Origin: Geothermobacter sp964441925
GTDB taxonomy: Bacteria; Desulfobacterota; Desulfuromonadia; Desulfuromonadales; Geothermobacteraceae
NCBI GenBank assembly: GCA_964441925.1
Contig: CAYTVY010000022.1
Span: 1 to 25,672 of the forward strand
Length of the DNA: 25,672 nucleotides
Direction of reading: 5' to 3'
Shown piece after piece: positions 7,946 through 16,097 of this stretch (positions within the stretch are counted from its first letter, which is position 1; every line of letters begins with the position of its first letter). The notes under the pieces were generated by a model. The model was not told the origin of the DNA and did no database searches. It saw only the letters and a list, made by a program, of their open reading frames with translations. The position numbers and the translations under genes are program-made.

Positions 7946-8737
7946 ATGATCGCACGACTTGCACTGACGACCCTGCTGACGTGCCTGGTTCTGGTCGGCT
8001 GTGTCAATCCGCAACAGCAGCAGAAGGTCCAGAGCGATCTGGCGGAGATGAAGCGGCGCCTGGCCGAGAGCGAACGGGCCGTCGTCGCCCTGCGCAAAGA
8101 GCTGAACGCCGGCGGCGGCCGGCAGGAGCTGGCGGCCGTGGTGCGTACGCAGGCTGACCTGCGGGCCGACTTCGATGCTTTCCGGCAGGAGGTGCTCGGG
8201 CTGCAGGGACGGGTAGAGGAACGGCAGGCTACCGACAGGCGGCTGCAGGACGAACTGGCGGCGCTGCGGGACGAGTTGCAGTTCAAGGTCAAGGCCCTCG
8301 AGGAACGCCTGGCGGCCCTGGAGGCGCGCAAGGCAGCGGCTCCCGCACCGGCTCCGGCCGCGCCCGCAACCCCGGAGGCCCTCTACCAGCAGGGGCTCGA
8401 CGCCATCCGCTCGGGGCAGGACTTCACCGCCGGCCGCAAGGCCCTGGAGACGTTTCTCAAACGCTATCCCGACCATCACCTGGCGGCCAATGCCACCTAC
8501 TGGATCGGCGAGGCCTGGTACGGGGAGAAGAAGTACGAAAACGCCATCCTGCAGTTTCAGGACGTGATCGAAAAATACGGCGATCATCCGAAGGTGGCCG
8601 CCGCCCTGCTCAAACAGGGCCTGGCCTTCCGGGCACTGAAAGACGAGGCCAACGCCGAGGTGATCTGGCGCAAGCTGGTGGAGCGCTTTCCCGATTCGCC
8701 GGAAGCGGCCAAGGTGAAGCCGTGGCTGAAGAAGTGA
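7946..8737 (+). CDS. cpoB: CpoB/YbgF-type Tol-Pal accessory protein, predicted lipoprotein
   Basis: CpoB coordinates peptidoglycan synthesis with Tol-driven outer-membrane constriction. The 263-residue protein starts at ATG 7946, chosen over an upstream in-frame codon at 7847 because GAGGAG precedes it and a signal peptide begins there. The sequence LVLVGC puts a lipobox at Cys19, so the protein is predicted to be a lipoprotein, unlike soluble E. coli CpoB. Residues about 25-130 form a heptad-rich coiled coil (LAEMKRRLAESERAVVALRKEL). After an Ala/Pro linker, residues about 145-263 hold TPR repeats with the YbgF pattern (ALYQQGLDAIRSGQ, AFLKRYPDHHLAANATYWIGEAWY, PDSPEAAKVKPWL). It is the last gene of the Tol-Pal block. 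Confidence 0.92.
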   Translation: MIARLALTTLLTCLVLVGCVNPQQQQKVQSDLAEMKRRLAESERAVVALRKELNAGGGRQELAAVVRTQADLRADFDAFRQEVLGLQGRVEERQATDRRLQDELAALRDELQFKVKALEERLAALEARKAAAPAPAPAAPATPEALYQQGLDAIRSGQDFTAGRKALETFLKRYPDHHLAANATYWIGEAWYGEKKYENAILQFQDVIEKYGDHPKVAAALLKQGLAFRALKDEANAEVIWRKLVERFPDSPEAAKVKPWLKK

Positions 8738-8766
8738 TCTTTCGCCACGCTGGCAAGCAGAGGAAA

Positions 8767-8801
8767 GGCGGGCGGCCCGGACAGGGCCGCCCGCCTTTTT
8801 T
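8767..8801. terminator. Bidirectional intrinsic terminator between convergent genes
   Basis: GGCGGGCGGCCC (8767-8778) and GGGCCGCCCGCC (8784-8795) form a perfect 12-bp stem with a five-base loop, followed by six T residues (8796-8801). An A-run lies on the other side (8764-8766). It ends cpoB transcription. Its T-run touches the stop codon of the converging antiporter gene, so it can probably serve that gene too. Confidence 0.92.
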
Positions 8802-10531
8802 CAGGCGTCTTCCGCCAGCCGGCGGAAGGCCGCCAGCACGTCGTTCTGGCTGAGGATGCCGAGCAGCCGTTCCGGCTCGGCCGGATCGACCACCGGAAAG
8901 TAGCTGACGTCCCGGTGCCGGTGGAAGAGATCGAGCACCTCGCGCAGCGACTGGTCCGGTGCCACCGTCAGGTGGACGCTGGTGACCAGGTCGCTGGCGA
9001 CCACCAGCCGCGCCAGGTCGGGCTCGAACAGCAGGCTGCGGATCTCGGTGTAGGCGATCATGCCGATGAAGCGGTTCTCGCCATCGACCACCGGAAAACG
9101 ATCGTAGCTGCTGTGGGCCACCAGCCGCAGCAGTTCGTGGTAGCCGGTGTCGTTGTGGATGGTTTCCACGTTCTGCCGCATGATGTGGCGCACCAGGATA
9201 TCCCCCGGATCGCTCACCTGGTGCCCGGCCGGCAAGCCCAGCGAGGCGCGGAAGTGATGCACCACGCTGTGCAGTCCCTCCAGGGTGCCCTGGGGGGCCT
9301 GCTTCTGCAGCAGCGACAGCAGGGGAACCTCCCCCGAATGAACCAGTCCGTGCCGGACCGCCAGCGGGCCGCAGATCTCGAAGATGACCACGGCACCGAG
9401 TACCACCGTCTGCACCAGCTGCCCCCCTTCGGGCCAGCTTTCGGCCAGGCCGTTGGCCAGGCCGATGGCGACGCCCGCCTGGGCCAGCAGGGTCATGCCG
9501 ATCCAGCGCCGCTCCCGCGGCCCGAAACGGCCGAGCCGGGCCCCGAGCCAGGCACCGGCCAGCTTGCCGCCGCTGCGGGCCAGCACGTAGACCAGCCCGA
9601 GCAGACCGATGTGTCCCAAAGTCTCGAGGTGCAGGTTGGCGCCGGCAAGGACGAAGAAGACCACGTAGAGCGGATAGTCGATCTGGCGCAGTGATTCGAG
9701 CAGCCGGTGCCAACGGGGGGAGCTGTTGGCCAGGGTGATGCCGAGCACCAGACTGGCCAGCAGGCTGTCCAGGCGCAGGGCTTCGCTGAGTGCCACACAG
9801 GCGGCGACACCGCCGAGCAGCAGGATCTTGTATTCACTGCGCAGCTCCAGGCGCTGGGTCCATATCGAGAGGGCGAAGCCGAACAGGCCGCCGATGACGA
9901 CCGGCCCGAACAGCCGGGTAATGAGCAGCAGCCAGTCGCCGGTGCCGTGAATCAGCAGGTGCTCGGCAGCGACGAAAAGGATGACCGAAGCCAGGTTGTT
10001 CATGCCGACCAGGGTGAGCAGGGTGTTGGTCACCGGCCCGCTCGCCTCGTATTCGCGGATCACCATCAGGGTGGCCGCCGGTGCCGTGGCCATGGCGATC
10101 AGGCCGAGCAGCAGGGCGAGAAAGAACGAGGACTCCCCCAGGCCCAGGCCGGGAATTGCGACCTGCAGCAGCAGCTGGTTGACCAGCAGGGTGCCGAGGG
10201 CGACGGCGAAAAAGGTGACGGCGTTCTCGCCCAGGGAGAAGAGCAGGATGCGGCGGCGGTAGCGGCGCAGCAGGTCGGTGCGGAACTGGCCGCCGATGTT
10301 GACCATGATGATCGCCAGCGCCAGGTTGCTCACCACCGCCAGCTCGCTCAGGGCGTCGGGGGAGATCAGCTCGGGCAGGCCGCTGATGTGGGCGAAGGAG
10401 GGGCCGGCGAGCAGGCCGGCGAGCAGGTAGCCGGTGACCCGGGGGAGCCGCAGCTTCGCTGCCAGCCGGCCGCCGACGAGGGCGCCGAAGAGGATGACCG
10501 CCAGGGCGGTGAACAGATGGAGATAGAGCAT
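8801..10531 (-). CDS. CPA2-family cation:proton antiporter with C-terminal CBS pair
   Basis: A predicted inner-membrane monovalent cation/proton exchanger. The 576-residue protein begins with about 12-13 membrane helices (residues about 4-400) showing the Na/H-exchanger pattern: LRLPRVTGYLLAGLLAGP, SELAVVSNLALAIIMVNIGGQF, MATAPAATLMVIREYEASGPV and SLLASLVLGITLAN. A hydrophilic tail (about 455-570) holds two CBS motifs, ILVRHIMRQNVETIHND...YDRFPVVDGENRFIGMIAYTEI and LTVAPDQSLREVLDLF...YFPVVDPAEPERLLGILSQNDV. This suggests control by an adenine nucleotide. No TrkA-N domain is present, unlike KefB/KefC. The ribosome-binding site before the ATG is weak. It is the last gene of the minus-strand group, 273 bases after bioA. 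The transported ion cannot be told from sequence. Confidence 0.88.
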   Translation of the reverse strand: MLYLHLFTALAVILFGALVGGRLAAKLRLPRVTGYLLAGLLAGPSFAHISGLPELISPDALSELAVVSNLALAIIMVNIGGQFRTDLLRRYRRRILLFSLGENAVTFFAVALGTLLVNQLLLQVAIPGLGLGESSFFLALLLGLIAMATAPAATLMVIREYEASGPVTNTLLTLVGMNNLASVILFVAAEHLLIHGTGDWLLLITRLFGPVVIGGLFGFALSIWTQRLELRSEYKILLLGGVAACVALSEALRLDSLLASLVLGITLANSSPRWHRLLESLRQIDYPLYVVFFVLAGANLHLETLGHIGLLGLVYVLARSGGKLAGAWLGARLGRFGPRERRWIGMTLLAQAGVAIGLANGLAESWPEGGQLVQTVVLGAVVIFEICGPLAVRHGLVHSGEVPLLSLLQKQAPQGTLEGLHSVVHHFRASLGLPAGHQVSDPGDILVRHIMRQNVETIHNDTGYHELLRLVAHSSYDRFPVVDGENRFIGMIAYTEIRSLLFEPDLARLVVASDLVTSVHLTVAPDQSLREVLDLFHRHRDVSYFPVVDPAEPERLLGILSQNDVLAAFRRLAEDA

Positions 10532-10576
10532 GGATGTCGGGTCTCGGGACGGTTCCGAGGCCGGTCGGGCGGCCGC

Positions 10577-10604
10577 AGGTTACGGGTTGCCGTTCTTTCG
10601 TCAA
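10577..10604 (-). promoter_or_regulatory. Possible promoter of the antiporter gene
   Basis: Read on the minus strand, TTGACG (10604-10599) is followed after 16 bases by TAACCT (10582-10577). The -35 is good and the -10 poor. It sits about 45 bases ahead of the antiporter start in a 273-base gap after bioA. The rest of that gap (10532-10804) contains the second copy of the dispersed repeat and no gene. Confidence 0.25.
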
Positions 10605-10708
10605 CCTGGATCAGTGGGTTTGTGCCGGATGAAGAGTGTAAGCGCTTGGCCTGAATGCGGTTTTCAAAAATCTAAGGCGCACCCATAGGTTCGCCGGTGA
10701 TTTCTGGG

Positions 10709-10766
10709 AAGCGCAGGCAGGTCAATGACTTGCGCTATTCGCCGGTGACAAGCTCACTGATTCAGG
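10709..10766 (+). repeat. Dispersed 58-bp intergenic repeat, copy 2
   Basis: It matches 1-58 at 55 of 58 positions in the same orientation. The base at 10728 (A; G in copy 1) pairs with T in the hairpin stem in both copies, so pairing is kept as T-A or T-G. An 11-base piece of the repeat, TTCGCCGGTGA, occurs at 10738-10748 and again just outside at 10690-10700. It lies in the gap between bioA and the antiporter gene, in a different genic setting from copy 1. Confidence 0.8.
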
Positions 10767-10804
10767 ATCAAGGATAACAGAGTGTTGCCGCAAGGCCAGT
10801 CTTC

Positions 10805-12091
10805 TTACACGGCCGATTCGGCGACGACCTCGCGGATGGCACCGGTCAGGGTGGCCAGTTCCCCGTCGTTCATGACGTAGGGCGGCATGACGTAGACCAG
10901 CCGGCCGAACGGGCGGACCCAGACCCCGCGCTCGACGAAGGCGGGCACGATCATGCGCATGTCCACCGGTGTGCGCAGCTCGACGACCCCGATGCCGCCG
11001 AGCACCCGCACGTCGGCAACCTGTGGCCGTTCGCGACAGGGGGCCAGCCCCTCTTCCAGGCCTGCCTGCAGGTTCCGGACACGCTGCTGCCAGGGGCTGG
11101 CCAGCAGCAGGCGGATGCTGGCCGCGGCGACGGCGCAGGCCAGGGGGTTGGCCATGAAGGTCGGACCGTGCATGAAGACGCCGGGCTCGCCGCCGGAGAT
11201 GGTTTCGGCCACCCGCGAGGAGGCCAGGGTGGCGGCCAGGGTCAGGTAGCCGCCGGTCAGCGCCTTGCCGAGGCAGAGGATGTCGGGGCTGATGCCGGCG
11301 TGTTCGCAGGCGAACAGTTTGCCGGTGCGGCCGAAGCCGGTGGCGATCTCGTCGGCGATCAGCAGCAGATCGAAACGGTCGCAGATGCGGCGCACCTGGC
11401 GCAGATACTCCGGGGCGTAGAACCGCATGCCGCCGGCGCCCTGGACGATCGGTTCGAGAATGATCGCCGCCAGCTCGTCCCGGTGCCGCCCGGCGAGCTC
11501 TTCCAGCCGCCGGATGTCGCTGTCGTCCCAGGGCTCGCCGAAACGGCACCTTGGCGCCGGCGCGAAGAGGTGGCGGGGCAGGATGCCGGACCAGATGCCG
11601 TGCATGCCGGTCTCCGGGTCGCAGACCGCCATGGCGCCGAAGGTGTCGCCGTGGTAGCCGTTGCGGATGGTGAGCAGCCGGTGCTTTTCCGGTTTTCCCC
11701 GGCTGTACCAGTACTGCAGCGCCATCTTGATGGCGACCTCCACCGCCACCGAGCCGGAATCGGCGAAGAAGACATGCTGCAGCGGCTGCGGTGTCAGCTC
11801 GACCAGCAGCCGGGCCAGTTCGACCGCCGGCGGATGGGTCAGGCCGCCGAACATCACGTGCGCCATCCTGTCGAGCTGCGCTTCGGCGGCGGCGTTCAGC
11901 TCCGGCACGTTGTAGCCGTGGATCGCCGACCACCAGGAGGCCATGCCGTCGATCAGTTCCCGGCCGTCGGCCAGGTGCAGCCGTACCCCGCTGGCTCCGA
12001 CGACCGGATAGAGCGGCAGGTCGCTGTTCATGGCGGCGTAGGGGTGCCAGATGTGGCGACGGTCGAATGCAAGCCAGGATGGCGCGGACAT
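10805..12091 (-). CDS. bioA: Adenosylmethionine-8-amino-7-oxononanoate aminotransferase BioA
   Basis: A PLP enzyme of biotin synthesis: it moves an amino group from S-adenosylmethionine to KAPA to give DAPA, in the cytoplasm. The 428-residue protein shows the BioA N-terminal signature RRHIWHPYAAM, then SWWSAIHGYNVPELN, VFFADSGSVAVEVAIKMALQYW, RNGYHGDTFGAM, LIADEIATGFGRTGKLFACEHAG with the PLP-binding aspartate, and CLGKALTGGYL with the Schiff-base lysine. ATG at 12091 is chosen because AAGGAG lies nine to ten bases upstream and it gives the normal N-terminus; the frame stays open further upstream without family similarity. No other biotin gene is in the window. It lies 88 bases after the ArnT-like gene. 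Confidence 0.96.
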   Translation of the reverse strand: MSAPSWLAFDRRHIWHPYAAMNSDLPLYPVVGASGVRLHLADGRELIDGMASWWSAIHGYNVPELNAAAEAQLDRMAHVMFGGLTHPPAVELARLLVELTPQPLQHVFFADSGSVAVEVAIKMALQYWYSRGKPEKHRLLTIRNGYHGDTFGAMAVCDPETGMHGIWSGILPRHLFAPAPRCRFGEPWDDSDIRRLEELAGRHRDELAAIILEPIVQGAGGMRFYAPEYLRQVRRICDRFDLLLIADEIATGFGRTGKLFACEHAGISPDILCLGKALTGGYLTLAATLASSRVAETISGGEPGVFMHGPTFMANPLACAVAAASIRLLLASPWQQRVRNLQAGLEEGLAPCRERPQVADVRVLGGIGVVELRTPVDMRMIVPAFVERGVWVRPFGRLVYVMPPYVMNDGELATLTGAIREVVAESAV

Positions 12092-12179
12092 GTGACGCAA
12101 TCTCCTTGGGGTGTCGTGTTGCGGGCAGTATACGTGAACCAGAAACCAGATATCCCGGGGAAGATTCCTGCGGGAAGAC

Positions 12180-13808
12180 TCAGCGTCGGGTTGTTGCCGC
12201 TGCCCGTTTTCGGCAGAGAAAGGCGCTGTGCTTTCGCTGGACGTGGACCGGTTCGCAGCGGAAGTCGTAGCGCCGGGTGAAGGGTTCGATCTTTCCCTTG
12301 CTGACAACCACGAACAGTTCGTCCCGCTCGGCGAGAAAACGCCGCAGGTCCCTGTCGTCGGCAGGATACCAGGGACGGTAGCTCGCCTCGGGCTGGAACT
12401 GGGTTTCACGTTGCGGGCCGAAAGCAGTGACGGTCAGCCTGCCGCGATAGAAGGAGAGCGAGGGCAGAAATCCCTGGTAGACCAGCACGTCGAGTTTGCG
12501 TTGCGGGTCGAGCCGGTTGAGAGCTGCGGCCATCTGCTCGTAGCCGCGCATCTGCGGCCCGGCGATACCGGCCCCCCAGATGCCGACGGTGGAAAAGAAC
12601 AGCATGAAGCCGGCCAGCCAGCCCCAGTAACCGTCGGTCGTCCGTTGCCGCCAGGCCATGACGAGCAGACAGCCGGCGCCCAGTGCGGCCGTCAGCAGTT
12701 CGGGCTTCACGCCGGCCAGGGGCGGGTAGAACCAGCCGGCGCCGGCGAGGGCCGGAACGATGGGGGTCAGGACGAGGACCGCCAGGGTCCGCAGCCGTGC
12801 CATGGGGAGCTGTTCGCTGAACGCTGCGGTCAGCACGGCCGCCATGCCGTAGAAAGGCAGCACGTAGGTGGCGTGTTTGCCCTTGGCCAGGGAGAAGACC
12901 AGCAGGGGAGCGGCGATATAGACCAGGGCGGTTCTGAGGCGTGGCGCCAGTTGCCGCCAGTTGCCAAGGCCACGGATGAAGAACAGGCTGTAGGGGAAGA
13001 AGGTGGCCGGGAAGATGTAGAAGAAATACCAGGGCGGCCGATAGCGGCGAAAGCGGTCGGTTACGACCCGGTCGACGGTCTGGACCTTGAGAAAGTAATA
13101 GAGCAACCCCGGATTTTTGGCCACCACCAGCAGGTACCAGGGCAGAGCGACCAGGATGAAGGCGATGGTCGCCAGGGCGGTTTCCCGCCAGCTGAAAAAC
13201 CGTCGATGGTCAGGATCCCAGATTTTGGCCAGCAGTGCCGGCAGCAGGGTGAACAGCAGGATGATCGGACCCTTGGTGAAAAAACCGAGTCCCAGAAACA
13301 GGCCGTAGCCCAGGGCGTTGCCCCAGTGTCGTCGGCCGTACAGCTGGCGGAACAGGAAATACTGGGCGGCGAGGGTGAAACAGGTCAGGTAGATTTCGGT
13401 GGAAGCCAGCCGGGAGACGGTGAGAAACATCAGCGATGTGCCGAAGCACAGGGCGGCGATGAGGGCCGATTTCCGCTCCTTGAGGAACAGGCGGGCAAGA
13501 CGATAGAGAAACCAGACGGCGACGACTGCAGCCAGCACCCCGAAAAAACGGGCACCGAAATCGTTCATGCCGAACAGCTTGAAGCCGGCGGCGACGGCCC
13601 AGTAGGCCAGCGGTGGTTTGTGAAAATGTTTGATGCCGTTGTAATAGGGCTCGAGCCAGTTGCCGCTGACGATCATCTCGCGGGCGATTTCGGCGTAGCG
13701 CGCCTCGGTGCTCTCCATCAGCGGCATGGCGCCGGCCGGGAGCAGCATCAGGGCCGCATAGCCACACAACAAGAGAAGCAGAAAACGGTTACCGGCGGTT
13801 TTGGACAT
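12180..13808 (-). CDS. ArnT-like GT-C glycosyltransferase (family 39/83)
   Basis: An integral-membrane transferase predicted to move a sugar from a polyprenyl-phosphate carrier to an acceptor on the periplasmic side, such as lipid A, a glycan or a protein. The 542-residue protein starts with a membrane helix followed by the first periplasmic loop with the catalytic acidic motif LMESTEARYAEIAREM (about 30-45), then KHFHKPPLAYW. About ten further hydrophobic helices extend to residue 420 (for example GYGLFLGLGFFTKGPIILLF), and a soluble C-terminal tail follows. KGKHATYVLPFYG is a typical ArnT-family block. Its ATG lies inside the end of the LAB_N gene (20-base overlap). The sugar and acceptor are unknown; no aminoarabinose synthesis genes are nearby. 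Confidence 0.88.
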   Translation of the reverse strand: MSKTAGNRFLLLLLCGYAALMLLPAGAMPLMESTEARYAEIAREMIVSGNWLEPYYNGIKHFHKPPLAYWAVAAGFKLFGMNDFGARFFGVLAAVVAVWFLYRLARLFLKERKSALIAALCFGTSLMFLTVSRLASTEIYLTCFTLAAQYFLFRQLYGRRHWGNALGYGLFLGLGFFTKGPIILLFTLLPALLAKIWDPDHRRFFSWRETALATIAFILVALPWYLLVVAKNPGLLYYFLKVQTVDRVVTDRFRRYRPPWYFFYIFPATFFPYSLFFIRGLGNWRQLAPRLRTALVYIAAPLLVFSLAKGKHATYVLPFYGMAAVLTAAFSEQLPMARLRTLAVLVLTPIVPALAGAGWFYPPLAGVKPELLTAALGAGCLLVMAWRQRTTDGYWGWLAGFMLFFSTVGIWGAGIAGPQMRGYEQMAAALNRLDPQRKLDVLVYQGFLPSLSFYRGRLTVTAFGPQRETQFQPEASYRPWYPADDRDLRRFLAERDELFVVVSKGKIEPFTRRYDFRCEPVHVQRKHSAFLCRKRAAATTRR

Positions 13809-14085
13809 GTTGCTGTTTTTCCCTGCGTTCTTTGGCGATCAGGTACAGGTTGCGCAGATAGATGCTGAAACCGGTCGACTGGCCGACGATAAAGACCAGA
13901 TCGCGGCGGATGATGGCATAGATCAGCAGCAGGCTGCTGCCCCCGAGACTGAAATACCAGAAGGCGGTCGGAATCAGGCTGCGGCCGTGCTTTTCCGAGT
14001 AGAGCCACTGCACCAGAAAGCGCATGAAGAAGAGCGCCTGTCCGGTGAAACCGAGTGCCAGAATCGCACCTTCGCTAAGAGACAT
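13789..14085 (-). CDS. Small LAB_N-domain (lipid-A-disaccharide synthase N-terminal, PQ-loop-like) membrane protein
   Basis: A 98-residue protein made almost entirely of a LAB_N domain, the piece sometimes found in front of LpxB but here standing alone. Three hydrophobic helices are visible at about 6-25, 38-58 and 66-85. The typical LAB_N residues are QALFFMRFLVQWLYSEKHGRSLIPTAFW in the first part and SIYLRNLYLI near the end; at domain-family level LAB_N is related to PQ-loop/SemiSWEET-type three-helix units. It overlaps the GT2 gene by 11 bases and the ArnT-like gene by 20, so the three are very likely translated together. A role in moving or presenting the lipid-linked sugar made by the GT2 enzyme is inferred, not shown. 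Confidence 0.87.
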   Translation of the reverse strand: MSLSEGAILALGFTGQALFFMRFLVQWLYSEKHGRSLIPTAFWYFSLGGSSLLLIYAIIRRDLVFIVGQSTGFSIYLRNLYLIAKERREKQQHVQNRR

Positions 14086-14791
14086 GATGTTCCCCGATCT
14101 CGATGTTCAGATGGCGTTTCTGCATCCAGCGGACAGCGATGACGTCATAAAAGCCTTCGATACCGCGACGCAGGTTGGTGTATTTCGACGTTCCGTGCAG
14201 CCGGGGCCGGTGATGGACCTTGACCTCCTTGATGCGGGCCCCTTCCAGGCGCATCAGGGTGGGCAGGAAGCGGTGCAGGCCGTGAAACATCTTGATCCGT
14301 TTGAGCATCTCGGCACGCATGACCTTGAGGGAGCAGCCGGTGTCGTGGATCGTTTCGTTGGTCAGCCAGTTGCGAAAACCGTTGCCGATGCGGCTGGCGA
14401 TTTTTTTCGACAGTGAGTCCTGCCGCTGGTGGCGCCAGCCGGTCACCATGTCGTATTCGCCGTAGTAGCGCAGCATCTTCGGCAGGTCGGCGGGATCGTT
14501 CTGCAGATCGGCATCCATGGTGACGATGACGTCGCCGTCGGCGGCCTGAAAGCCGGCATAGAGCGCTGCCGACTGGCCACTGTTGCGGGCCAGGTGGAGA
14601 TAGCCGATTTCCGGATGGTGCGCCGCCAGCCGGCGGATGACCTCCAGGCTGCCGTCGGTGCTGCCGTCATCGATGAACAGCAGCTGGAAGTCGACGTCGA
14701 GATTGGCGGTGACCTGGGCAATCTGTTCCCACAACAACTGCAGGTTTCCCTCTTCATTGTAAACGGGGATGACAAAGGAAATCTTGTTCAT
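14075..14791 (-). CDS. Family 2 glycosyltransferase, DPM1-like
   Basis: A predicted cytoplasmic-side transferase that loads a sugar from a nucleotide donor onto polyprenyl phosphate. The 238-residue protein has FVIPVYNEEGNLQLLWEQI at the N-terminus, LLFIDDGSTDGSLEVI, LARNSGQSAALYAGFQAADGD, the DXD-type motif TMDADLQNDPADLPKML, and WRHQRQDSLSKKIASRIGN. It ends in HHRPRLHGTSKYTNLRRGIEGFYDVIAVRWM. It has none of the two C-terminal membrane helices of ArnC/GtrB-type enzymes and so resembles soluble DPM1. The start is ATG 14791 with AGAGGG upstream; the open frame continues to 15001 but without family similarity. It is the first gene of an overlapping three-gene set. Confidence 0.92.
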   Translation of the reverse strand: MNKISFVIPVYNEEGNLQLLWEQIAQVTANLDVDFQLLFIDDGSTDGSLEVIRRLAAHHPEIGYLHLARNSGQSAALYAGFQAADGDVIVTMDADLQNDPADLPKMLRYYGEYDMVTGWRHQRQDSLSKKIASRIGNGFRNWLTNETIHDTGCSLKVMRAEMLKRIKMFHGLHRFLPTLMRLEGARIKEVKVHHRPRLHGTSKYTNLRRGIEGFYDVIAVRWMQKRHLNIEIGEHHVS

Positions 14792-14962
14792 CGGATCCCT
14801 CTTGAGGTGAGATTGACAAACGATATCACGTAGTTCGTTGTTCGATGGCCGCCTGCCTTCCAGGCTGGCCAATGTACGATAACACAAATTTCGCCCTGTT
14901 CGGTGTGTTCTGTGCCGGAGACGCCGACTTTGATCCGGTTGCCGGCCGGCCTGGCGAAAATC

Positions 14963-14971
14963 TGGTATAGT
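14963..14971 (+). promoter_or_regulatory. Extended -10 promoter of the TIGR00300-arginase operon
   Basis: TGGTATAGT (14963-14971) matches an extended -10 element (TGn followed by TATAGT); no -35 is found at normal spacing. It lies about 29 bases before the ATG at 15000, giving a short leader with AGGAGG (14990-14995). The 208-base divergent gap it lies in also must hold the promoter of the minus-strand glycosyltransferase set, which could not be identified. Confidence 0.4.
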
Positions 14972-14999
14972 TTGGCCAAAACAGATGGCAGGAGGCGAC

Positions 15000-16097
15000 A
15001 TGTCCGAACTGATTCCCCGTTACCGACACCCTGATTTCAGCCGGGCCGAACTCGTCTCGGCGCCGGTGGTGCGTACCGAGCCGGCGCCGGCCGACGGGGT
15101 GGTGCCGCGTAATTTTCACGGAACCTCGAATCATCCCGAATACGTCCATCTCGGCGGCGGCCGCTGGGTGCTCGCGCCGGAGAGCCGCATGGATTCGGTG
15201 CTGGTGCTCGAGGACGGGCGGCTGGAGGTGCTGGAGCCGCGCCGGGTGAAGAAGGGGCAGAAAGTGGTGGTCGGCCGCACCGAGAACGGCGAAGAGGGGA
15301 TCTACGTCCATACCGACGGTTTCGTTTCGGCGGAGAAGAGCGAGACCGACAAGTTCGCCTTTCGCACCCGCGGTACCCGCGAGACCCCTTTTTCGCGCAG
15401 TTACGACGAACTCTACCAGGTGTTGCGGCACGACCGGGATCACGGTTACATCGTCTGGGTGCTCGGACCGGCCGTCGCCTTCGACCAGGACAGCCGTGCC
15501 GCCATGCAGGGGCTGGTCGAGGCCGGCTACTGCCATGCCCTGCTGGCCGGCAACGCCCTGGCGACCCATGATCTCGAGGGAGCCTATTTCCGTACCGGCC
15601 TGGGACAGAACATCTACTCCCAGGAGTTGCAGCCGCTGGGACACTACAACCATCTCGACATCCTCAACGAGGTGCGGCGGGCCGGCTCCATCGCCGCTGC
15701 CATCGAGCAGCTGAAGATCGAGGACGGCATCATCTTCGCCTGCGAGAAGAAGCGGGTGCCCTATGTGCTGGCCGGTTCCATCCGCGACGACGGGCCGTTG
15801 CCGGAGGTGATCGCCGACGTCTACCGGGCGCAGGACGCCATGCGGGTCCATGCCCGGCGGGCCACCACCGTCATGGCCCTGGCCACCCAGCTGCATTCCA
15901 TCGCTTTCGGCAACATGGTGCCGAGCTACCGGGTCGAAGAGGACGGCAGCGTGCGGCCGGTCTTCTTCTATATCGTCGACATGACCGAATTCTCCGCCGA
16001 CAAGCTGGCCAACCGCGGTTCGGCCCAGGCGCAGGCGATCCTGACCAATGTCCAGGACTTCATGGTCAATCTCTGGAACAATCTGAAGGAGGGATGA
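15000..16097 (+). CDS. TIGR00300-family protein (LOR/SDH domain; ornithine cyclodeaminase-like)
   Basis: The family includes the archaeal NAD-dependent ornithine cyclodeaminase and the C-terminal half of cyanobacterial ArgZ/AgrE; ornithine to proline plus ammonia is the likely reaction. The 365-residue protein shows the diagnostic blocks GTSNHPEYVHLGGGRWV (about 42-58), LGPAVAFDQDS, HALLAGNALATHDLEGAYF, GHYNHLDILNEVRRAGSI, VPYVLAGSIRDDGPLPEVI, AQDAMR, MALATQLHSIAFGNMVPSY and LANRGSAQA. The N-terminal arginine dihydrolase domain of ArgZ is absent. ATG 15000 is preferred over 14985 because AGGAGG lies just before it. It overlaps the downstream arginase, whose product is ornithine, supporting this function. 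The alternatives are saccharopine-type dehydrogenase-related activities. Confidence 0.82.
   Translation: MSELIPRYRHPDFSRAELVSAPVVRTEPAPADGVVPRNFHGTSNHPEYVHLGGGRWVLAPESRMDSVLVLEDGRLEVLEPRRVKKGQKVVVGRTENGEEGIYVHTDGFVSAEKSETDKFAFRTRGTRETPFSRSYDELYQVLRHDRDHGYIVWVLGPAVAFDQDSRAAMQGLVEAGYCHALLAGNALATHDLEGAYFRTGLGQNIYSQELQPLGHYNHLDILNEVRRAGSIAAAIEQLKIEDGIIFACEKKRVPYVLAGSIRDDGPLPEVIADVYRAQDAMRVHARRATTVMALATQLHSIAFGNMVPSYRVEEDGSVRPVFFYIVDMTEFSADKLANRGSAQAQAILTNVQDFMVNLWNNLKEG

Noticed and set aside
12092..12409. An N-terminal extension of BioA by about 106 residues
   Set aside because: The family N-terminus begins at the ATG at 12091, which has its own AAGGAG. The extension overlaps the end of the ArnT-like gene in another frame and has no similarity.
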